In this document: positions 24,854 to 33,696 of the stretch, in pieces | How positions within the stretch are numbered: the first letter of the stretch is position 1 | How the letters are laid out: every line of letters starts with the position of its first letter | Source of the DNA: JBBQYD01 sp942493075 | GTDB lineage: Bacteria > Verrucomicrobiota > Verrucomicrobiia > Limisphaerales > UBA8199 | Assembly: GCA_942493075.1 (NCBI GenBank) | Contig: OW818681.1 | Coordinates: 2,852,001 to 2,916,000 of the forward strand | Direction: 5' to 3' | DNA length: 64,000 nt | The notes under the pieces: generated by a model | What the model was told of the DNA's origin: nothing | The model's database searches: none | The model's input: the letters and a program-made list of their open reading frames with translations, nothing else | Translations under genes and position numbers: made by a program

Positions 24854-27760
24854 TCAGGCTTGATAGGCGTCCATCCCCGTACAGGAACAGATCAGGTTGC
24901 GATCGCCAAAAACGTTGTCGATACGTCCGCACGCCGGCCAGAACTTGTGTTGCTTCTGCCAGGAGGCCGGGAAACAGGCTTGCTCGCGTGAATACGGACG
25001 ATCCCAGGCGTCACATGCAATCATGTCAGCCGTGTGTGGGGCGCGTTTGAGCAGGTTGTTCTGCTTGTCCGCACGACCAGTTTCGACCGCAACCATCTCG
25101 GCATGGATGCTGCGAAGCGCGTCACAAAAACGATCCAGCTCTTCCTTGGGTTCACTCTCAGTGGGTTCCACCATCATGGTGCCCCCTACGGGCCATGAAA
25201 TGGTTGGTGCGTGGAAGCCATAATCCATAAGGCGCTTGGCAACATCCTCGACGGTGACGCTCTTGAACTGGCGGAGGTCGAGAATGCATTCGTGAGCAAC
25301 GAGGCCATTGTGCCCTTTATAAAGAACGGGAAAACAGTCAGAGATTTTCCGGGCAATGTAATTAGCATTCAGTATTGCGTACTTGGTTGCCTCGGCCAGA
25401 CCGCTGGGGCCCATCATGGCGATGTAAACCCAGGAAATAGGCAAAATACTGGCACTGCCCCAAGGGGCGGCTGAAACGGCTCCGTTCGGCCTGCCGGCCT
25501 GGACGACAACTGGATGGCCGGGCAAGAAGGGCGCGAGGTGCTTTGCCACACCGATGGGTCCCATTCCCGGACCACCGCCGCCGTGCGGGATGCAGAACGT
25601 CTTATGCAGGTTCATGTGGCACACATCAGCTCCGATGTCCGCCGGACGGCAGAGCCCGACCTGAGCGTTCAGGTTTGCGCCGTCCATGTAAACCTGCCCG
25701 CCATGTTCATGGACAATGGTGCAAATGTCCTTGATGCCCTCTTCGAAGACACCATGCGTGGAAGGATAGGTCACCATCAGAGCGGCAAGTTTGTCACGGT
25801 TCGCAGCGGCTTTCGCACGTAAATCGGCGAGATCGATGTTGCCGTTCTTGTCGCAAGCAACAGCGACCACTGTGAACCCGGCCATGACCGCGCTTGCCGG
25901 GTTAGTGCCGTGTGCCGACGCAGGAATCAGGCAGACATTGCGGTTCGACTCACCACGTGACTGGAGGAAGGAACGAATCACCAGCAAGCCAGCATACTCG
26001 CCTTGAGAGCCGGCGTTTGGCTGCAGCGAAATGGCGGCGAACCCTGTAATCTCGGCGAGCCATGTTTCCAGGTCGCCAATCATGCGCGCGTACCCGGCAG
26101 CCTGGTCCGCAGGCACGAATGGGTGAAGGCTGCTGAACTCCGGCCATGTGATCGGGAGCATTTCAGCGGCGGCGTTCAGCTTCATGGTGCAGGAGCCCAG
26201 CGGAATCATGGAGGTCGTGAGAGAAAGATCTCGTGATTCCAGCCTCTTGAGATAACGCATCATCTCCGTTTCCGAGTGATGCGTGTTGAAAACCGGTGCC
26301 TGCATGAAGCTGCTCTGCCGCAAGTGACTTCGAGACAACTCGAAGGATTTATCGCTCGCGACAGTCGTGTTCACCGTCGCAGATTTCTCTGGATCGAAGA
26401 TCCATAGTAAATCGCGCACGTCCTCCAGCGATGTTGTTTCATCCAGGGAAATGCCCACGCGCGTCTCAGAGATCCAGCGGAGATTGATTTCCTTGGTGGC
26501 GCACCGGGCCTGGACCTGGGCGGCTTGCGTTCCCGGTGGCAGCTCGATTGTTAGAGTGTCAAAGAAAGACCTGGTTCGGACCTTCACGCCCAATGTTTGC
26601 AAGCCTTGGGCAAGAGCCTGAGTGTGACGGTGGACCTGATGGGCGATCTCCTTTAGGCCTGAGGGGCCATGATAACAGGCGTAAAGTGATGCCATGTTCG
26701 CCAGCAACGCCTGGGCGGTGCAAATGTTGCTTGTGGCCTTCTCGCGTCGAATATGTTGCTCGCGTGTCTGCAGAGCGAGGCGCAGGGCGGGTTGCCCGCG
26801 TGAATCCTTCGAGACACCCACGATGCGGCCCGGCATTTGTCTTTTATAGGCATCACAAGTCGCAAAGTAAGCCGCATGCGGTCCTCCGTAACCTGGGGGG
26901 ACGCCGAAGCGCTGGGCGCTGCCGAGTGCGATATCGGCTCCGAATTCGCCCGGCGGTTTTAGCAGAGTGAGGCTAAGCAAATCAGCGGAGACGGCCACGA
27001 GGGCGCCAGCCGAATGAGCGGCATCGATGAAAGAGGCGTAGTCGTGAATTTCGCCGAAAGTGTCAGGATACTGCACGAGTGCGCCGAAAACCTGGTCGGA
27101 GAATTCAAACGTCTGATGGTTGCCAACCAGCACTTCAAACCCCAGAGCCTTTGCGCGAGTCTGTATGACGTTAATCGTCTGCGGGTGACAAAGCTCAGAA
27201 ACGAAGAACTGGGTGCGGGAGCCTTTAATGCCATGACACATGGACATTGCTTCAGCGGCGGCGGTGGCCTCATCGAGTAGAGAGGCGTTTGCGACCTCCA
27301 TGCCAGTCAGGTCAATGATCATGGTCTGGAAGTTCAGCAGCGCCTCCAGGCGGCCTTGGGCGATCTCTGCCTGGTAAGGGGTGTATTGAGTGTACCAACC
27401 CGGATTTTCGAGAACGTTGCGCACCAGCACGGGGGGAGTCACACAATCGTGGTAGCCCATGCCAATATAGGATCGCCAGATCTGATTTCCAGCGGCCACC
27501 TGCCGCAGCTTTGAGAGAGCCTGATGCTCCGAGAGCGGGGCGGGAAGGTTCAGCGGACGATTCAGTCGGATCGCCCGCGGCACAACCGCTTCGACCATGT
27601 CGTCCAGGCTGTGGTACCCTAGAAAATCCAGCATCTGACGGGCATCGCGCGGACGAGGCCCAATATGCCGCCTGACAAAGCTATGAACATCTCCGGAAAG
27701 GACTTCCGGAGCTCCAGACTGTGGTTCGATGGAATTGCTGCTCGAAGCTGAAACGCTCAT
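24854..27760 (-). CDS. gcvP: Glycine dehydrogenase (decarboxylating), P-protein
   Basis: The PLP-dependent P-protein of the glycine cleavage system, releasing CO2 from glycine and passing the aminomethyl group to lipoyl-GcvH. I use ATG 27760 (968 residues); a TTG 30 bases upstream is also in frame. This is the fused homodimeric form. The N-terminal half starts with FVRRHIGPR; the C-terminal half contains the PLP-binding Lys720 in HMNLHKTF followed by a glycine-rich IPHGGGGPGMGP loop. SIPLGSCTMKLN in the middle is highly conserved. GcvT and GcvH are 30 kb away on the other strand with lipA, so the system is split into two loci. RpoD lies upstream on the same strand, 89 bases away. No glycine riboswitch was recognised. 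Confidence 0.97.
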   Translation of the reverse strand: MSVSASSSNSIEPQSGAPEVLSGDVHSFVRRHIGPRPRDARQMLDFLGYHSLDDMVEAVVPRAIRLNRPLNLPAPLSEHQALSKLRQVAAGNQIWRSYIGMGYHDCVTPPVLVRNVLENPGWYTQYTPYQAEIAQGRLEALLNFQTMIIDLTGMEVANASLLDEATAAAEAMSMCHGIKGSRTQFFVSELCHPQTINVIQTRAKALGFEVLVGNHQTFEFSDQVFGALVQYPDTFGEIHDYASFIDAAHSAGALVAVSADLLSLTLLKPPGEFGADIALGSAQRFGVPPGYGGPHAAYFATCDAYKRQMPGRIVGVSKDSRGQPALRLALQTREQHIRREKATSNICTAQALLANMASLYACYHGPSGLKEIAHQVHRHTQALAQGLQTLGVKVRTRSFFDTLTIELPPGTQAAQVQARCATKEINLRWISETRVGISLDETTSLEDVRDLLWIFDPEKSATVNTTVASDKSFELSRSHLRQSSFMQAPVFNTHHSETEMMRYLKRLESRDLSLTTSMIPLGSCTMKLNAAAEMLPITWPEFSSLHPFVPADQAAGYARMIGDLETWLAEITGFAAISLQPNAGSQGEYAGLLVIRSFLQSRGESNRNVCLIPASAHGTNPASAVMAGFTVVAVACDKNGNIDLADLRAKAAANRDKLAALMVTYPSTHGVFEEGIKDICTIVHEHGGQVYMDGANLNAQVGLCRPADIGADVCHMNLHKTFCIPHGGGGPGMGPIGVAKHLAPFLPGHPVVVQAGRPNGAVSAAPWGSASILPISWVYIAMMGPSGLAEATKYAILNANYIARKISDCFPVLYKGHNGLVAHECILDLRQFKSVTVEDVAKRLMDYGFHAPTISWPVGGTMMVEPTESEPKEELDRFCDALRSIHAEMVAVETGRADKQNNLLKRAPHTADMIACDAWDRPYSREQACFPASWQKQHKFWPACGRIDNVFGDRNLICSCTGMDAYQA

Positions 27761-27849
27761 CGCGTTGAAATTAAGGTTAGCCGCAGGCAAAGCAAGCGCG
27801 ATTCTCGGCTTGGATTCGAGCTTAATGCCGGACCCGCCGACCGATGGAC

Positions 27850-29589
27850 TTAGGTACGCGGCTTGTCAATCGCCAGGAAGCCGTGCAATAAACGGAGCCG
27901 GGTGGGGTGCCGCATCTTGCGCAGGGCCTTGGCTTCAATCTGGCGTATCCGTTCCCGCGTGACACGGAACTGGCGTCCGACTTCCTCCAGGGTGCGAGCG
28001 GCGCTGCCACTTAGGCCGAAGCGCATTTCGAGCACCTGGCGCTCACGCAGATTCAGTTCACCTAGCACATCACTAAGGCGATCTTTCAGCATGCCATAGC
28101 CGGTCGTATCCGCTGGGTCCTCCGAGGATTTGTCCTCAATCAAATCCCCAAACTGAGCCCCTTCGTCCTCACCCACCGGGGTTTGGAGAGAAATAGGATG
28201 CTGGGCCATCCGCAAAAGGGCACGAACACGCTCGGTTGGAAGGTGTAGCTCCTCAGCAAGTTCTTCCGTCGAAGCTTCTCGGCCATACATCTGGAACAAC
28301 AGCTTCTGAGCCCGGAGCAGTTTGTTTATCACGTCAATCATGTGGACCGGTATCCGAATCGTCCGTGCCTGGTCCGCAATCGCACGGGCCACCGCCTGCC
28401 GAATCCACCAAGTCGCGTATGTCGAAAACTTATAACCTCTCCGGTACTCGAACTTCTCCACAGCCTTCATGAGCCCCATATTTCCTTCTTGAATGAGATC
28501 GAGAAAGGAGAGGCCGCGATTGGTATATTTTTTTGCGATGGAAATGACCAGGCGGAGGTTGGCTTCAACCATTTCGGTTCTTGCCTGTACCGCCCTGGCG
28601 AACGCATGTCTCAGAGAATGATGCAATTTCAGGTATTGATGTCCGGGGAGCCGGACAAAGCTTTCCAATGCGGCGATCTTCAGAGTTTCGATTGTTCTGG
28701 CCGGGGTTGAAGAGTTTACCGGGGACATCGCCAGGTTTCGGATCGAGGACTGGAGCCTGTCCCGTATGTTATCACCGACCAATGCCATTTCCTCCAGCAT
28801 CTGCGGTTTGTAATGGAACTTGGGATAGAGGGTCCGAAGTTTGGCTTCGACTTTGCGGGTTTGGGCCAACAGTTGAGGCGCCGAATTGGAAGAGGTGTTG
28901 TTGTGCTGCCACTCGTGGTAGAGGCGATCGGCCTCATCGTCCAGTTCGCGCGCCCGTTGAGCTAAACGGCGGAGGTCGCCCAGGTAATCCTTCCGGCGGC
29001 TGGCTTGGTGATCAAGCACCACTCGATCAAATCGTTCCTTGGGCGGGTCACTGAGGAGTTTCTCGGCCAGGGTCAGGTGTTCTTTTGCACAAAATCCAAG
29101 CTTGTAGATGATCTCGCGTGCTTCCAGTTCGGCTTCCTCGATCCGCTTCGAAATTTCGACTTCTTGCTTGGCTGTCAGGAGCGGGACCTGGCCCATCTGC
29201 CGCAGGTACATTTTGACCGGATCGTCCAGTGTGTCGAAACCGGGCCGTTCAGAAGAGGGGTCATCGTCACGGCGAACTCCTCTATCCTCGTCCGCCTGCT
29301 CGACGATCTCGATCTCCAATGCCCGGAGTTGGGAGCAGATTGCATCGACTTCCGCTGGAGCAGGGGATGCATCCCCAAAGATGGCGTTTATATCCTGGTA
29401 GGTCAGGTATCCCTGCTCGCGCGCCATGCTTATCAGTTCTCGAAGTTCGTTGCTATGATCCGGCACTCCACGAAGAGGGGGTGTTCTTGGAGGAGGCTCA
29501 GCGGCACGTTCCTTCCCTTCAGCCGCGCCCGTGGAGGAAGGCGTTCGTGATCGGGCGGATGCGGGCTGGTCTTCCTTGAAACTGGGCAT
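27850..29589 (-). CDS. rpoD: RNA polymerase primary sigma factor (sigma-70/RpoD)
   Basis: The principal sigma factor, 579 residues from ATG 29589 (an in-frame extension to 29658 looks non-conserved). Region 1.1-like sequence is at about 48-70, with [17 protein letters not shown]. Region 1.2 starts at [11 protein letters not shown] (about 123). Region 2 (about 340-416) contains [27 protein letters not shown] and the -10 recognition helix [13 protein letters not shown]. Region 3 follows RTIRIPVHM. Region 4 (about 506-566) has the [29 protein letters not shown] -35 helix. The non-conserved region between 1.2 and 2 is moderately long, as in other group 1 factors. It is divergent from an oxidoreductase gene and may be co-transcribed with gcvP. 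Confidence 0.95.
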   Translation of the reverse strand: [579 protein letters not shown]

Positions 29590-29713
29590 ATTACAACTTG
29601 ATCCCGTGGTCACCAAAAAGGTTCTTAGGGAATATGGCGGGGAACGGCGAGCAGTCAAGCTGCTGCCCTAATTTTGCTGGCCTGCCAATTCTCCAACACT
29701 CACACTGCTCCTC

Positions 29714-31207
29714 ATGAGCCATGCACCCGCGTTTGTCAGAATCGCTTCCCTGAAAACCGTGGAACAGTTTCGTGAACTGATCGGCGGGCTTCGCCTCGAC
29801 CTGCCATGCTCGGATCTGATCGAAAAACGCGAGAGATCCCCACTCAATCACGCGATGCCGGGTGTTCGAATCAATGGCAAAATCATTGGCAACCGATGTG
29901 CCATTCACCCCATGGAGGGCTGGGACGCGAGCCTGCAAGGAGGTACGACTGAACAAGTGCGCCGTCGCTGGTGCCGGTTCGGCCTGAGTGGTGCCAAACT
30001 CATCTGCGGAGGCGAAGCGATGGCGGTGCGCATGGATGCACGAGCGAACCCCCGACAGCTCGTCATTGATAGAAGGACCGAAGGTGATCTTTCGCTGTTG
30101 CTGCAGGACTTGAGAACCACTCATCAGGAGCACCATGATCAAATAACCGATTTGGTTTGTGGCTTCCAGCTCACCCATTCCGGGCGGTTCTGCAAGCCAT
30201 ACGATAACTCACGATTGGAGCCCCGCGTGGCTTTTCGTCACCCGATTCTGGACCCCAGGTTTGGAGTCACCTCTGACTCTCAGGTGCTCACGGATACTGA
30301 GCTCGATGATCTGATTGGCGACTTTGTTCGAGCCGCGAGGGTTGCTTGGAACGCCGGTGCTGACTTTGTGGACATCAAGCATTGCCATGGCTACCTATTG
30401 CATGAATTACTGGGCGCTCATACCCGTGGCGGGCGCAATGGAGGCAGTTTCGAGAATCGAACACGAATGTTGCGCGAGATTGTTGGGGGAATTCGAGCTG
30501 ATGCCAACCCGATCGATTTTGCTGTGCGCGTGAGCGCCTTTGACCTGGTGCCTTTCAAGCCGGACCCCGAGCAATCACGCGCTGGAAAACCGGGAAGAGG
30601 TGTTCCGGAGGATTTCAGCCAGTGCCTGCCTTATGTCTATGGTTTTGGGGTTAGCCAGGCGAATCCGTTGGAATACGATCTGACGGAGACTATTCGATTC
30701 CTTGAGCTCTGTCGTGAGCTTGGGGTAAAGATCGTCAATCTTACGGCCGGATCGCCTTACTATAATCCGCATATCCAACGTCCCGCGGCTTATCCGCCTT
30801 CAGATGGATATCAACCTCCGGAAGATCCGCTTTGTGGTGTAGCCCGCCAGATCATAGTGGCGCGTGATCTTAAGAAGGCGATAGGCGACGGCATGGTGAC
30901 GGTCGGAACTGGCTATAGCTATCTCCAGGAGTATCTCCCACATGTGGCGCAGGAAGTGGTTCGGCAAGGTTGGGTGGACATGGTTGGGATCGGCCGGATG
31001 GTGTTATCTTACCCAGAGATTTTCACAGAAGCGATGGATCGAGGCAGTTTGGATGGGCGGCGTCTCTGTCGCACATTGAGTGATTGTACAAGCGCACCAC
31101 GGAACGGCCTGATCAGCGGGTGTTATCCCTTGGATGACTTCTACAAGCAGACACCTGAGGCGGGAAAGTTGCGCGATCTGAAGTCTGGCCAACAACTGGG
31201 CGGCTGA
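29714..31207 (+). CDS. Old Yellow Enzyme-type NADH:flavin oxidoreductase
   Basis: A 497-residue FMN TIM-barrel protein. GNRCAIHPMEGWDA near residue 58 is the family start of the barrel; GFQLTHSGRF follows, then the DIKHCHGYLLHELL substrate-binding pair, the TRGGRNGGSFENRTR loop and GTGYSYLQEYL/VGIGRMVLSYPE at the C-terminal phosphate site. It lacks the C-terminal FAD/NAD and 4Fe-4S domains of 2,4-dienoyl-CoA reductase, and it is longer than simple OYEs, with a 45-residue N-terminal extension. Such enzymes reduce activated alkenes; the natural substrate is unknown. It is divergent from rpoD. Cysteines near the C-terminus (CRTLSDCTSAP) resemble a remnant of the iron-sulfur motif seen in larger relatives. 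Confidence 0.85.
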   Translation: MSHAPAFVRIASLKTVEQFRELIGGLRLDLPCSDLIEKRERSPLNHAMPGVRINGKIIGNRCAIHPMEGWDASLQGGTTEQVRRRWCRFGLSGAKLICGGEAMAVRMDARANPRQLVIDRRTEGDLSLLLQDLRTTHQEHHDQITDLVCGFQLTHSGRFCKPYDNSRLEPRVAFRHPILDPRFGVTSDSQVLTDTELDDLIGDFVRAARVAWNAGADFVDIKHCHGYLLHELLGAHTRGGRNGGSFENRTRMLREIVGGIRADANPIDFAVRVSAFDLVPFKPDPEQSRAGKPGRGVPEDFSQCLPYVYGFGVSQANPLEYDLTETIRFLELCRELGVKIVNLTAGSPYYNPHIQRPAAYPPSDGYQPPEDPLCGVARQIIVARDLKKAIGDGMVTVGTGYSYLQEYLPHVAQEVVRQGWVDMVGIGRMVLSYPEIFTEAMDRGSLDGRRLCRTLSDCTSAPRNGLISGCYPLDDFYKQTPEAGKLRDLKSGQQLGG

Positions 31208-31537
31208 GGGGTGTGAACCGCAGGAAGTTTGCAGGATAGACAGGTGATGTTGTTGGATAGGGCGAGCCATCGCAGCTCATGTTGTTGATAGGTGGAAGGT
31301 TACGTCGGGGCGGCTGTTTCAGAAAGTCACCACTTGCATAGTCACCGAATTTGATCTACTTTATTCCATCAGCCAATTAAATGATAACCAATCGGGGATG
31401 GTCATGGGCGCGTCAGTGGTTATCCACCTGAGTGCTCCGGAAAAATCAAAAAAACAATCCGGGTAAAGTCTTCGTGGTCGTAGGCTGAGGGGCTGCGTTA
31501 CCACTTTATCAGGGATTAAGAAGCCGCGGGGTGAAAC
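31208..31537. other. Intergenic region without a recognised gene
   Basis: No convincing frame. It contains a diverged short direct repeat (TGTTGTTGGATAG and TGTTGTTGATAG), an 8-base dyad GATAACCA/TGGTTATC with a 24-base spacer, and an AT-rich stretch with an A-run flanked by CCGGA/TCCGG at about 31440. The last part presumably carries the promoter of the small zinc-ribbon gene. Confidence 0.4.
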
Positions 31538-31783
31538 ATGAGAAGACCAATTCAGGACGAGTTCACGAAACTGCCGGTGTCCCGGCAGCGGAAATACCAG
31601 CTTCGCAAGCAGCGCGACAATCGGTGCACGGAGTGCGGGGCTCCCGCAACCAATGCGTCCCGCTGTTTGAAACATCTTGTTCTGGCTCGCGAGCGCCAGC
31701 GGGCGCGGAAGCAGCCCTCCCGCCGGTATTTGGGGACCCTTAGTTATCGTCTGGAGGCGGCGGCTAGCTCACACGAGAAATAG
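31538..31783 (+). CDS. Small basic zinc-ribbon-like protein
   Basis: An 81-residue very basic protein. Residues about 30-46 contain CTECGAPA and then a cysteine and histidine in SRCLKH, a plausible four-ligand zinc site (C-x2-C...C-x2-H). The flanks are Arg/Gln-rich helices (RQRKYQLRKQRD and ARERQRARK), suggesting nucleic-acid or ribosome contact. GGGGTG lies a few bases before the ATG. It is next to IF-1 but convergent with it. I do not recognise a named family. The motif and base composition make it more likely real than chance, but there is no functional evidence. Confidence 0.6.
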   Translation: MRRPIQDEFTKLPVSRQRKYQLRKQRDNRCTECGAPATNASRCLKHLVLARERQRARKQPSRRYLGTLSYRLEAAASSHEK

Positions 31784-31804
31784 CTGGTCAGCCTTTTAGA
31801 GAGC

Positions 31805-32023
31805 CTAGCTGTGGCGGAAGGTGATCCGGGCCTTGCCGAGGTCGTATGGCGACATCTGGACGTTCACCTTGTCACCGACGCTGATGCGGATGAAATTCTT
31901 CCGCATTTTGCCGGAGATATGGGCGAGGACCTCGTGGCCATTAGGTAGAGCCACGCGAAACATAGTGCCCGGTAAAACCTGAGTTACCGAGCCAGTCAGT
32001 TCAATTGGTTCTTCTTTGGTCAC
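31805..32023 (-). CDS. infA: Translation initiation factor IF-1
   Basis: The 72-residue OB-fold factor that occupies the 30S A site during initiation. The sequence follows the family end to end: IELTGSVTQVLPGTMFRVAL, NGHEVLAHISGKMRKNFIRI, VGDKVNVQMSPYDLGKARITFR. Length and start are standard. It is not in a ribosomal-protein cluster here but alone, convergent with a small zinc-ribbon gene and divergent from a pair of small membrane-protein genes. Confidence 0.96.
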   Translation of the reverse strand: MTKEEPIELTGSVTQVLPGTMFRVALPNGHEVLAHISGKMRKNFIRISVGDKVNVQMSPYDLGKARITFRHS

Positions 32024-32155
32024 TGGGATTCAACGCGTTTAATTGCCTGTATTGTGCTGGCTGGGACAATACTGGCAAAACTTCAGCCATCTGACAAGAG
32101 GCGGAAATTCGGTGGACAAGGCCGGGGAAAGCGCGGTACATTCCACCCCATCGAT

Positions 32156-32437
32156 ATGAAAAACAGCCCGATTACGACAGTGCTATTGGGATTGCTGGCG
32201 GTCAGCGCGATCGCCTCCGCCTTGCTGTCTGCGGTTTACATAGCTAACGCCCGGGAATTCCGGAAGCTTAACACGCAGGTTATGTTCATCAACCAGCGGA
32301 CGGCGGCCATTACTTCGTTGGCAAATGATTCGATGGAGTATAGCAAGCGCAATCCGGCCATTGATCCAATCCTTGAATCAGTGGGAGCCAAACCTAAAGC
32401 AGGACAAACTCCGGTTCGTCCGGGCACAACCAAGTAA
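32156..32437 (+). CDS. Small single-pass membrane protein (first of a related pair)
   Basis: A 93-residue protein from ATG 32156 (an upstream extension to 32054 is not protein-like). One hydrophobic segment (about residues 6-28) is followed by a short helical tail with AITSLANDSMEYSKRNPAIDPIL and a Lys/Pro/Thr-rich end. The next gene starts four bases after its stop and has the same plan: membrane segment, then an EYxK...xPI motif. They probably arose by duplication and act together. No known domain is recognised. IF-1 is divergent upstream. Confidence 0.7.
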   Translation: MKNSPITTVLLGLLAVSAIASALLSAVYIANAREFRKLNTQVMFINQRTAAITSLANDSMEYSKRNPAIDPILESVGAKPKAGQTPVRPGTTK

Positions 32438-32441
32438 GATT

Positions 32442-32825
32442 ATGGACCAGGACAACCTAACCTCAAGCAACGTCGCACCGGCATCGAGCAATAGTGATTT
32501 GCAGAGCCAGGTCGATTCGCTGCGCAGCCTCGTCAACACACTGTTGGTGCTCGCTCTGGTGATCAGCGGAACGCTGAACATCTATTTCCTGCGCCAATAT
32601 CGCAATGCGAAAGCTGACTTGTCAGCCATCCGGCCGCAAGCCAGCGCCATGGTCGCGGAGTATGAGAAAACCACTGGGCCTGCTATGGATGAGTTCATAC
32701 GAAAGATCACGGAGTATGGAAAGACTCATGCGGATTTCGCTCCGATCATGAACAAGTACCAACTGAATAAGACCGCTCCAGCCGGTGCTAATGTGGTTGC
32801 TCCGCCGGCGCAAAAGAAGAAGTAG
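32442..32825 (+). CDS. Small single-pass membrane protein (second of a related pair)
   Basis: A 127-residue protein from ATG 32442. A polar N-terminus (about 25 residues, Ser/Asn-rich) precedes one hydrophobic segment (about 30-52), then a predicted helical tail with FIRKITEYGKTHADFAPIM and a Pro/Ala/Lys end. The tail motif parallels the one in the preceding gene. A strong intrinsic terminator follows the stop by 17 bases, so the two genes form a bicistronic unit. No known family; a periplasmic or cytosolic helical tail anchored in the membrane is all that can be said. Confidence 0.72.
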   Translation: MDQDNLTSSNVAPASSNSDLQSQVDSLRSLVNTLLVLALVISGTLNIYFLRQYRNAKADLSAIRPQASAMVAEYEKTTGPAMDEFIRKITEYGKTHADFAPIMNKYQLNKTAPAGANVVAPPAQKKK

Positions 32826-32841
32826 TTTTGACTTTAAAAAG

Positions 32842-32871
32842 AAAACCCGGCCTCAAGGCCGGGTTTTTTTT
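32842..32871 (+). terminator. Strong intrinsic terminator (works on both strands)
   Basis: An AAAACCCGGCC arm pairs with GGCCGGGTTTT around a TCAA loop, followed by a T-run on the plus strand and an A-run before it that gives a T-rich tail on the minus strand. It ends the small membrane-protein pair and can also stop transcription of the convergent receiver-like gene. Confidence 0.92.
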
Positions 32872-32927
32872 GCTTAATTCTGGCAGTTGGCTAACGGGAA
32901 ACCGGAAGTCGTTGAGAGTTCAAAGAG

Positions 32928-33368
32928 TTAATAGACCTGATCGCAAAGCTCGCGATTATGCTGTGAGATGGTTTGCCATTTACGATCGGAGCGTGCGATG
33001 AGCCGGACCAGGGAGGAAATAAAAGCCGGGTGGCGCACACTGAGTGTGAGGCAGTCATCAAAACCCAGGCGGGCAGCGGCCGCACGATCCTGATCGGGCC
33101 CATCGAGCAGGGCAATGAGCTTCAGAATGGCGGTGCGCGGGTCGCCGCGGAATCTGCGGATCAGCGTGGTGCGTTCCGGTTCAGGAAAAGCAAAACGAAC
33201 CAGCACCAACTGAGGAAGGTTTTGGCGCGCGATGAACCATGCTTCGTGAGCGCTGACAGCCGCCAGGATTGCAAAGTGATTGCGTTCCAAGGCTTGAGAC
33301 AAACTCTCCAGAAGCCTTGGACAATTGCTTATGACCAGAATCTTAGGTTTCACACCGGTACAAGCCAC
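32928..33368 (-). CDS. Degenerate receiver-domain protein
   Basis: A 146-residue protein with the size and hydrophobic pattern of a lone response-regulator receiver, but every phosphorylation position is changed. The acidic pair after the first strand reads SN, the phosphoacceptor position in LVLVRFAFPEPE is arginine, and the lysine before the last loop is missing (LSVRHP). The start is GTG at 33368 or GTG at 33353. It cannot be a normal phospho-receiver. It may serve as a binding module, and it lies next to a large signalling island. Alternatively it is a decaying paralogue, but the frame is intact. Confidence 0.6.
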   Translation of the reverse strand: MACTGVKPKILVISNCPRLLESLSQALERNHFAILAAVSAHEAWFIARQNLPQLVLVRFAFPEPERTTLIRRFRGDPRTAILKLIALLDGPDQDRAAAARLGFDDCLTLSVRHPAFISSLVRLIARSDRKWQTISQHNRELCDQVY

Positions 33369-33696
33369 ATTTTAGGGGCATCCTTAGCCCCGCCTGCATT
33401 GGTACACATAAATCAACCTTCGTGACCACGGTTATGCGTGTAGCGAGTGGTCGTGCGCTCACTGTTCGGGGAAAAGCAAGTCCGGTGCGCGCGAGTCAAG
33501 AAACAGCACGGATGGTAGGCAGCGCGGCAAATGTTGCAGTTGGCGCGAGTTACAAGAGTTGATGGCGCGCGGCGCCAGGGGGAAACTTCTGATGGTGTAA
33601 AAGAATTAGACAGGCTCTCCTGCCTTAGATTCGATCTATGGCAGGCATAAAGAAGCCCGCGTAAACAATGCGGGCTTTCGGTAACGAAATCGCTGT
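33369..33696. other. Intergenic region with two hairpins
   Basis: No convincing gene. Near the right end there are two stem-loops: 33620-33644 (CTGCC and TAGAT pairing around TCG, one T-T mismatch) and the terminator at 33653-33677. The middle part is GC-rich with several GCGCG patches but nothing recognisable. It probably holds the promoter of the degenerate receiver gene. Confidence 0.4.
33653..33677 (-). terminator. Intrinsic terminator of the kinase-LytTR gene
   Basis: Arms AAGCCCGC and GCGGGCTT (8 base pairs) with a nine-base loop, starting 20 bases after the stop of the minus-strand kinase gene. The tail on that strand is CTTTAT, a moderate U-tract. Confidence 0.65.
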
